From Hawksworthiomyces lignivorus (taxonomy: Eukaryota; Ascomycota; Sordariomycetes; Ophiostomatales; Ophiostomataceae): 64,000 nt of DNA. The position numbers and the translations under genes were made by a program. Position 1 is the stretch's first letter, and every line of letters begins with the position of its first letter. Positions 10,517-19,500 of this stretch are shown in pieces. The DNA lies in assembly GCA_002917075.1 (NCBI GenBank), contig NTMA01000026.1:388327-452326 (forward strand). The letters run 5' to 3'. The notes below the pieces were generated by a model. That model was given only the letters and a program-made list of their open reading frames with translations, was not told where the DNA came from and made no database searches.

Positions 10517-13279
10517 ATGTCGGCAGTAGCCGAGGATGCTATAACGTCCGCACCGGACACCAACAGTGTGCTGCGTCCCTTTACATGCTCTGCATGTTCG
10601 AGTCGCTTCACTCGGCTGGTGGGTTTCCAGTCACTACTCAGTTCCGCCTTTGGTGGTCGCTTCTGTCAAAAGTATAGCTAATAGTCAGCAAAGGAGAATC
10701 TAAGTCGACACACGCGCTCTGGTGAGTGCAGGCCGCTGGCTTCCAACGCTGCTTGAAAATGTAATTCTTATCAAGACGTATCGACCAGTCCACAGTGAAT
10801 CAAACCATCGCCCGTTCCCATGTCCATACTGCGACGTTTCCTTCTCTAGAAGGCAAGTATCCCGATCTCACCTGGGACGGCTTCATTTCGCGTGCCAATA
10901 TAGGCCAGAAAACGGTAGTTAATTCTAATGCTTCTCTGGAGGACAGCGATCTAAGGAAGAGACATATCAGAAAATCCCACCAGAAAGGCTCAAAGTCGCC
11001 CACTGCCATACCTGCAACTGCGAGTGTCCTTGAGGTCACAACAGAAGAGGTATTTGATCATTATTATTGTTCCACATCCTCTCGATTCGCACTAGCTATG
11101 TAAGAACGGGAGTGTTACACATGCTGAAATTTGTGGCTCTTCAGCAGCCCCCTGCTCAGCAGTTATCTCAAAATGAGATATCGTGGTTGTTCAAGTTGCC
11201 GCGATATATTGCTGCATACTTTAACATATTCCATCCGACGTTTCCCATGTTGCATAAGCCAAGTATTGACATGGCCACGACTAAAGAGCCTCTCCTTCAA
11301 GCTATTGCCTGCATAGGATGCATATATCACACACCACAAGAATCGTTTAGCACATCTCTGTTCGAGGCGGGACTCAAGACACTTGATGCTTATGTATAGT
11401 GTTACGCCGTCCATACTTCATTCCCTTCTATTTTTGGAAGTCAAAGTCTGTTAACACTAATAGACAAATCAAGATCGGTCGCGTTTCCGTGAGATATGGG
11501 TCTTCCAGGCATATATATTGTTTGAAGCATTTGCTCTCTACAGCTGCGTAGAAAATCAATATCCTAGATCCATTGAGATACACCGGCGGCTAGTTGACGC
11601 AGCACGAGAATTTCAGATATTTCAAGATAGTGCCACCTTGAACGGTAGCAGCCCAGAAACCTCGATGTGTGAAATTGGGGAAACTGATTCTGAAGAGAGC
11701 CGGTGGAAGTCGTTTATTGATCATGAATCACTAAAACGGTAAGTATCATAAGCAGCGCTGATATCTTCTGTCAATAGGAAGACAATAGAGAGGCTAACAT
11801 AGCCAGGGTTGTCTTTTCCTTATACTATCTCGACGCACAGCTGTCGGTGAGCTGCAACGTGCGACCGCTCTTGTCGGCGCTCGAGCTTAAGTATCAGCTC
11901 CCGTGTCCCGACAACCTCTGGAACCTTCCTACTGCTACCTCGTGGAGTCTGATGCTACAGGTGCAGAGCCTGTCTTTCAATATGAACGAAGAGGATGACT
12001 ACGACGGCAATCCTGAGCCGCGGCCAGCTAATGGAGATCTGTACGAGTGCCTGCTGCAGCTCATCCATCGAGATACGGGCGTGCGGCAACCGCTAGGCCT
12101 CTTATGGTACTCACCATTTGCCACCCTCATGCTCATCATACAGATGCAAATGATGATCCGCGACATGACGCTCGCAAGTGTGTTCTTCTTTTCGAATATG
12201 AACTTGGGGTCGAAACGACACAACCTGTGCGCGCGCACTCACATAAATCTTTTCTCTTTACTCGCATCAGATATCTAACAAATGCTTTAGGTCCCTGGTC
12301 TCTGAAGACAATAGGTCGCAAATTTTTCAAGCGCTCCAAAGCCTGGGAGGTACATATTCCAGTACATAGTAGCAGAGGAGAGCACTAGGCAAGCCAAGCT
12401 GACAAGATCCCGTCGTCTTCAGACCTCATTCCGAAGCTTGCCTCACTGGACGAGCTAGATGATGTCACGACCATGTTTGGACAGGAACCGTCTGTGCGTG
12501 CCGAGCGAGGAAGCAAAGCTCTGTGGCATTCGGTATGGGTGGCGTGGCACTACACAGCTATGTCCCTCACACATCAGGATGCACTCCTCACTACAGGAAT
12601 CGTCGAATTTGGTCTTCCTAACTCGATAGCAAGTACGATTATGACAACATGTAGTGGATACACCTGGATTCTTGTGCTAATAATTATTGGTATTCAAGCT
12701 TGCTTGGAGCTAGGAAAGCCACGGTCCAAGGATTACCGCGACATATACAACGACCGGGATTTCATACGCATAGTAAGTTGCTATTTTCCTCTATGTTGCC
12801 GTTGCGCAGATGTGGAACGGAAATAGAAACAAAACTCAAATTTCTGTTAGATGGACCACCTCGAAGAGATCATGCACTTGATCAACTCACCGGAAGTGGC
12901 TCTGGTCGAAGTTGGAACGCCATCGCAATGCCACGAAGACCCATTTACGACTCTTCTCTCATACAAGGCGTGCGTCATGGGCTGGCGACTAGTCCGCCTC
13001 ATAGCTCTCGGTGTCGAGCATATGCGAATGAGCACGTCCATGGGAGATGTGCCGGTTAAGGCCAGTATTTCTGTGTCGCTGGCTTCTGTAACGCTTTCGC
13101 GACTTATGAGAGCTATCAACTCGGACGATACTGGCGCCATCTCCACACTTATGAGTGGAACAAGATCTGACATAAGCTATCTGTGCTGGGCTGCATCGGC
13201 CTTTGCGTTAAGGAACACTTGGCCCTTGGGTTCGTGCATGGTAGCTGGTTTTCAAGAAGCAATGAGAGAAACGACATGA
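10517..13279 (+). CDS. C2H2 zinc-finger / fungal-trans-domain transcription factor
   Basis: A nuclear regulator that probably controls this cluster. Proposed exons are 10517-10618, 10694-10721, 10789-10852, 10947-11049, 11145-11393, 11464-11738, 11807-12177, 12291-12349, 12407-12632, 12699-12772 and 12851-13279, giving 659 residues in one frame. Two N-terminal fingers appear only after splicing: FTCSACSSRFTR-LENLSRHTRS and FPCPYCDVSFSRS-DLRKRHIRKSH. The middle and C-terminal parts match the fungal-specific regulatory domain (FHPTFPMLHKP, then RVVFSLYYLDAQLS and LPCPDNLW, then WVAWHYTAMSL). The intron after 10852 has a GC donor (GCAAGT) and an AG acceptor at 10946. The join at 12177/12291 is the least certain, because alternative donors nearby were considered. 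The target is inferred to be GAGGAGCACCAC. Confidence 0.8.
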
Positions 13280-13392
13280 CATTAACTACCTACTTGTACG
13301 GCGTGTAGATTCCTTGCGCTGTACAAATAAGCAATTCACGATTCTCAGTTGCGGAATTCATGTCATGTTAATATTGAATGCTATGTGATTAT

Positions 13393-14203
13393 TTACAAAC
13401 CATCATAGTCTGGATATGTTCCACCAGGCTCATCCCGGATTACGTTTTCGCCGAGATACTTTGTAAAAATGGGATCAGAACGGAAGCGCATGTAGTACTC
13501 ATGAACGATAGGGTGTTTGGCCGCCCAGGACTTAGTAAAAACCTTCGACAAATTAGCCTCGAAATACTCGGAGAGAAGAAACAACTCACATATTGATAGC
13601 CACGAGCCAGACCGGAGACGACAAACAAATCGGCAATGGTGAGCGTATCGCCGACCAGGAATTTCTTTCCCTTGATGCTTGTTTCGATAGCGCGCACCGT
13701 AAGCTCGCAGTTCTCTTCCAGTTGCGCCAGCTGCTCTGGACTGGCCACGGAGCGACCGATGATCGGGTTGATCCACGCCATAATTGGGGGCAGCAGCTCA
13801 TAGTCGGTGAAAGAGGCCCATCTCAGTACAGTGGTCTCCTCGCGCAGATTTGAGCCGAGTAGTGTCGTTTTAGGATCTTGCTTGGCCACTAAAAAGAAAG
13901 AAAAGCAGACTGTTAGAAGTAGTGTGGCTAGACAGTAGCAGGGACAAAACCAGGCCTAGACGTACGGAACCACGATACAGCAATATTCTCATAGACGCAG
14001 AAGCCATCAGCTGTCTCCAAGGCAGGTACCTTTCCTGGGTGGAACTTGGAGAGGTATTCGGCACCAACACCGCCCTTCTCCGGATATATCTTGATGGGAA
14101 ATGCGTTTACGATCTCGACGTCAAGCTTCATCAGCTCAGCGATGTATAGAACCATCGTCGAGCGAGGAGCTTTGGGATAGGTATAGATCTTGCCAAATGA
14201 CAT
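13393..14203 (-). CDS. Glutathione S-transferase, EF1B-gamma-like
   Basis: A cytosolic enzyme that joins glutathione to electrophiles or isomerises substrates. Exons 14203-13966, 13888-13590 and 13542-13393 keep frame for 228 residues. The N-terminal thioredoxin-fold part contains KIYTYPKAPRSTMVLYIAEL and the cis-Pro segment GKVPALETADG, followed by YENIAVSWFLA. The helical C-terminal domain has the N-capping-type region GDTLTIADLFVVSGLARGYQ and the sequence VFTKSWAAKHPIVHEYY, characteristic of the EF1B-gamma-like class. The second intron is only 47 bp. The gene is divergent from the reductase at 14654, and the shared 450-bp promoter holds motif copy 5. A role in detoxifying a reactive intermediate of the pathway is inferred from context. 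Confidence 0.88.
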
Positions 14204-14653
14204 GATGGGCGTGTGTGACTATGCAGACTTTCTTGAATCTTTTTTATGGCGCTGAGCTTTACTTGTTGGCTACTAACAGGAAATTTAAAGAGGAAAGCAC
14301 ACAACACTTAATATATTACTGCAAGTGACTTTTCTGCAGGCTACACCCCGTAATTCGAGGAGCTCATTCCAAGTGTGCTCTTGCAAGTGGGTAATTTCCT
14401 AGGTTTTGAGCTGTCGGATCTTATCGCGCCCGACCCTGGCGGAGCTTGAGGAGCACCACCTATATTGATTATGCTAGCGCCGGAAATTACGATAACGTAT
14501 TTGTGGCTTCCAGAAGGACATTGAATATGAAAAGCTTCTAATTCTGGACGCACATCCTTCAAATTTGCGGCCAGTCATAGGACAAATGCTTGTGTCTGTA
14601 GTGTTTCGTGGAAGACTTGAGACGGACTTCTTATTACTTATTTTCCGAAGTGA
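14204..14653. promoter_or_regulatory. Divergent promoter of GST and SDR genes
   Basis: A 450-bp bidirectional region with one motif copy near its middle, 245 bp from the GST start and about 195 bp from the SDR start. One site could serve both genes. Confidence 0.55.
14448..14459 (+). promoter_or_regulatory. Cluster motif GAGGAGCACCAC, copy 5
   Basis: Exact 12-mer in the GST/SDR divergent promoter; the last of the five copies I found in the window. Confidence 0.6.
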
Positions 14654-15818
14654 ATGGCCACCAGCAAAATGTCTACGATTCAGTAAGCCGCTATGATGTC
14701 CGCAGAAATTCATACTTGGACTCACAAAATCTCGCAGATATGTTCTGGTCACCGGTGCCACCGGCATGGTTGGAAGCCACGTCGTTGACAATCTCCTCCG
14801 GCACGGCTTCAAAGTGCGTGCAGTAGTACGGTCAAAGGCTAAGGCAGCAAGACTTCAAGAGACGCAAAAACACTTTAGTGACCGGCTCGATTTCTATTAT
14901 ATTGACGACCTCTCAACCCCAGGCGTATTTGACCATACGTTGAAGGACATTGAAGGCGTCATACATGTAGCAAGTGTGAGTTTCCCACTCTACAGTGCGA
15001 CGTATTCCAAACACAGAAAAGGATACAGGCTAACAATCAACTAGCCACTGAACTACGATGCGGTGGACAAGGAAAAAGAGCTCATAATTCCAGCTATCCG
15101 CGGTGTACAAACACTTCTAGAAGCCTGTAATAGCAGCAGCGTTCGTCGGGTGGTGATGACGTCTTCGTTTGGTGCCGTGCTCGACATGGGCCGCGAAGAG
15201 GCAATGGCATACACGTACTCTCCACGTGATTGGAATCCAATTACGTATGCCGAAGCAGCAGATCCAGCGGCATCTCCACAGGACGCGTACCGAGGTTCAA
15301 AAGTGTTTGCAGAGCAGGCAGCGTGGGAATTTGTCAAGACAGCGCGGCCATCCTTTGACCTGGTCACGCTTTGTCCGTCCATGATATTTGGGCCCGTTGT
15401 TGGCGGATTTGCGACGGCTGGGGAGCTCAACGAGTCTAACAAGCTTCTCTGGAAAGTCGCAAATGGAGGGTCGTCCGCGCCACCGGAACCGCTGCCGCCA
15501 GCACGCTTCAATTTCTGGATCGACGTGCGCGACCTCGCCGAATTACACGTCCAGATGCTCTTCAGCGACAAGGCTGGCGGCAAACGCTACATGCCCGTAG
15601 CACCAGAGAAATTCAACTACCAGCTTGTGTCTGAAATCATGCGACACGATGTTCCAGAGTGGCCCAGTGAGCGAGTTGCAATGGGCACCCAGACCATTAA
15701 GGAGCATATCAATGGCGATCGTGGCGATATAGAGGCTGATTTCCCACTTGTGAAGTATCACTCTTTGAAGGAGACCGTAGTAGATTTTATGAAGCAGGCA
15801 ATGGCGGCGAAAGCATAG
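14654..15818 (+). CDS. NAD(P)-dependent extended SDR reductase/epimerase (GRE2/DFR-like)
   Basis: A cytosolic oxidoreductase that probably reduces an aldehyde or ketone with NADPH. Exons 14654-14682, 14738-14975 and 15045-15818 encode 346 residues in frame. The Rossmann motif VTGATGMVGSHV lies at the N-terminus. The catalytic residues are Ser in VVMTSSFGAV and Tyr and Lys in DAYRGSKVFAEQ (YxxxK), all intact. NFWIDVRDLAELHV is typical of the dihydroflavonol-reductase and methylglyoxal-reductase branch. The start was chosen at the ATG that gives a short lead (MATSKMSTI) before the beta strand YVLVTGATG. It shares a promoter and motif copy 5 with the GST, so it belongs to the same regulon. The substrate is unknown. 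Confidence 0.9.
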
Positions 15819-16531
15819 TTTAAATATTATTATTTTTAAGTTGGTTCGCCATGATTTTGGACAGGGTATGTTGCAATTTTTCATTTCAGCGTTCTGCTTT
15901 TGTAGTCTGGGCTCACTCAATAATACGGTCTCCCCAAGCAAACCCTATAGATTTGAAGGGCTGGGGTATTTATTATTACACTTTCTCCCATTTTTATTTC
16001 TTATTTCTATTTTCACTTTATTATGGATAATGTTTTTAATAGAAGAGATAGAAAAGTGTTTTCACAAGAGGTTCCAAGCTTCAATTGTTACGACTTCATG
16101 CTAAGCGGTAGGAACCAAGAAGAGTGACAAAATGGTAAACTTGGTGGAATACATTTCAATCTTTTAACTTGTCTTTACTTTGAGAAGAATCTCTTTCTTC
16201 TCTAGGAAAAAATTGAAGACAATTTGAGGTATTTCTCAATAACGCTTCTGGATACGCCAGCTTTCTTTAAATCCAAAACATGCGCGTCGGAGTAGACCCG
16301 TGACACAGCTTTTCCCCAAAGCGACCGACACGCCGAGATGCTTCTCTAGAGTCAAGCCACACCAAGAGATAAACATTCATTTAGCTATCTGAGGTATCAT
16401 ATCAATAGGAGAAATAAATATTGTTCTATGTAATTTGCTTATGGGTATCAAATGAAGACAAACTGTCTGCTTCTCAGGTGTCAATATCACACATAAACTA
16501 ATGTGCACAAAACTATCACGGCTTCTATTCG
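15819..16531. other. Intergenic, AT-rich, convergent 3' ends
   Basis: A 0.7-kb AT-rich stretch between the SDR and NLR genes, which converge here. No feature is seen. It may mark the right edge of the metabolic cluster. Confidence 0.5.
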
Positions 16532-19500
16532 CTAAATTTCAATCATATCAGTGTCCTCATCTGTTGTCGTGCATTTTGATGCTCTTCTTTTCACACGTTG
16601 GTCAAATTGAGCAAGCACTGCTGTACGATTTTCAACTTCGCTGTCCACGCCCGTCAGCACATTTGCATCACCGGATCTGTTGTCTTCACCATCGCTGCTA
16701 ACTCGCCATTGGAGTGACGGAGCGCTCTGCTGCACGTGCAAGACAGCATAATCGCGCGGTGTCATGCCGGTTTCGTCCTCGATGGTGCCGTCGGCCCCAT
16801 GGTCGAGCAGCCACTCCACAGCATCGACCGCTCCGCTGTCGACTGCCCAGTGCAGTGGTGTGCGGCCGGTCTTGTTGCGTGCATCGATGAAAGCTGGCGG
16901 CCGCTGAGGGTTTGAGGGGAACAGCAACTCGTGGAGACACGCAGGCTGGTTCATGTTGGCTGCCGAGTGCACTGGTAAGCTGCCGTTAGTTAGCTGGCAG
17001 TCTAGGTCAGCGCCAAATTCGTCTAGGAGCGCTGCCAGGAGGTCTGGCCGCCCGGATCGGGCTGCCTTGTGCAGGGGCCGCCAGCCCTCGACGTTGCCGG
17101 CCGGGGCATTTACGTCTGCGCCATATTCTGAGATGAGCACGCGCATGGCTGCGATGGTGCTGGCACTATCGTGACCGGCGCACCGGATGAGCGTGTGTAG
17201 GGGCGGTTCGTCATGCTCGTCTAGGTGGCTGTGCCGGTGTGGGTCGGCGCCCGCCGCAAGGAGAGCACGTATAACATCGACAGCTTCGCCGTATTTCTCC
17301 TCCTGTCTTCCCTTTTCATCAGTGCGACAGTCCTCTCCTATCGTCGAGTCTACCTCAAATTGTTCTTTCTCATTTATCATATCGGCTTTGTCGCTTCTGC
17401 GATTGCCGACATTCATGCAAGCCGCCGCCAACATGGTTGTGTCTGTTCCGTATGGATGGCTGACGCCATTAGCGTCAGCACCAAAGGCTAGCAGCTCTTC
17501 CACAACGCGGAGCGAGCCGCCTTGGATCGCCCAAAAAAGCGAATTGTCAGTAAATTCTCGAGATGCACCGCTTGCGGCAGAATTTGTTGCCTCTCCGGTG
17601 CCGTTATTTGGCTTCTCGAGGCTAGAAGAAACACGAATTGATACCTTGGCTTGTAGTTTAGCGCCAGCTCCAAGTAGCAGGCAAACAATGGCCAAATTTG
17701 ACTGATATGCAGCCATGCTTAAAGGCGTCCATGGTTCATCCCCTTCGAATGGGGTGTGGATGCCATGATGTTTACACGCTGGAGGAATTTGATTTGGATC
17801 GGCCCCATGCGCCAAAAGACAGCTCACGATGTCTGAACGACCGCTATGAGTAGCAGCCTGCAGCGGCGTGAAATAAACACAATTCTTGCTGTCATGGTCG
17901 TAGTAGTGCTCGGGGCGAGACGTAAGGTGCACACTGGCACCAGCGATCAAGAGGTACACAACTGTCTCGCAGTGTCCGTTCCATACGGCTGCCTGCAATG
18001 GAGTACCGCATTCGCTGGATGCGTTGTTAATATCAGCGTGGCCTTCTTTTACAAGCAGGCCTACCATGTCGAGGCGTGGAGAGGATGCAGCCTGGACCAG
18101 GGGAGGAAGGCAGCCGCTGGCGCTTTTGTTGACGTCAGCGCCGTGCTTCACAAAAAGGGCAACAATCTCAGGCTTGTCATCTGCCACAGCCTCGCAGATA
18201 AGATACGTTTTCCGTCCAGCCTCTGTGGTTAGGGGCATATTGAAGTCAACGACACCGCTTCCTACAATTTGTTCAACAAGACTCCTTTCCCCGTTCCTGT
18301 ACGCCTCGATGATGACTTTTCCTAAGTCGCTGTGCTCCTTCAGCTTCCAGGGATCTAACTGGAGATCTTCTTCGGTTTTATATTGTCGTGTTGTTTCTTT
18401 TTCTTTGGCAGTGGTCGCCAGTATATTTTCGATTAAGTCGTTGTAGCCCAGCTGTGATGCGCAGCTGATAGCCCACGAGGGCATGTAGACGGCAAAGAGG
18501 GCCAACACCTGCTGAACATTCGTCTGTGTCAGCCTCAGGGGGGCTTTGAAAGGCTGTTTGCCGAAGACTGTATAAAAGCTCGAGTGGATTATGCCTTTTT
18601 TCGTCTTCGGGAGGATAATCTCCATACACTCGGTAAAGCCATGGTAAGCCGCCACCGCCAGGGGATAGGGATGTGGGCTCTTGCTGTAGAACCTGTTTGG
18701 ATCGGCTCCGGCCTCCACCAGGTGTCGCACAACATCTACGTAGTTGTTACGGCACGCCAGCATCAGCGGTGAGCTCTCCATCTTGTATCCTAGCCCGTTT
18801 GGTAATGCTTTGTACTGCAACAAGAGAGCGACCATGTCTGCATGACCTGCTGCCGCAGCTGCCCGCAGTGGCTCTTGGAATAATCCGCCACCGCCCAAGG
18901 GGTTGGCGCCAGCCTCCAAGAGCAGCCGGGCGGTACCAGTATGTCCATAATATGCCGCAGCCTGCAGGCAGCTTTTGTGTGTGTCCCCCGTCACAGCAGG
19001 GTCAGCACCGGCCGCAAGCAGCAGTTGCACCAGAGCCTCCAGCCCAACAGAGCTGGCGTAATACAGTGGCGCGGGAAACTCCTGGCGCTCGGGGTTTGGG
19101 TTTCGCCAGGGCTTGCCCGGGTCGTAGAGGCGACACCAGTTCTTGTAGTGTCCCTCGTCGCCTGTTCGTATGCCCACCAGATCCGCAGCCATTCTCGTCA
19201 GCAAATCGTCCCGTGCGTGTGTTTCCGAGCGGGCAAAATGATGAGTCCAGAGTTCTGCCGCAACGCGCGCCAGCGGACGATCTTCCAACAACACTTCCGT
19301 TGCTGGACTGTCCAGTGCAAGCAAGTAATGTAGCAACGTTTTTGCAACATGAGCATGGACAGAGGAAGCGTCTTGGATTGCGGTGAGGGATGGTGGCAGG
19401 TTTTCACCATCGTTCAAAAAATCGGCTACAAAAGACTTTGACAGAATGTACTCCTTCACCGTGTAGTGTGCAAGGCTCAGCTCCGTCGTAGGCTCCGCGC

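Noticed and set aside
12178..12290. Alternative splice of the C2H2 regulator with donor at 12227
   Set aside because: It gives an attractive local peptide but leaves the next exon out of phase; the donor at 12178 keeps one frame through to the stop codon.
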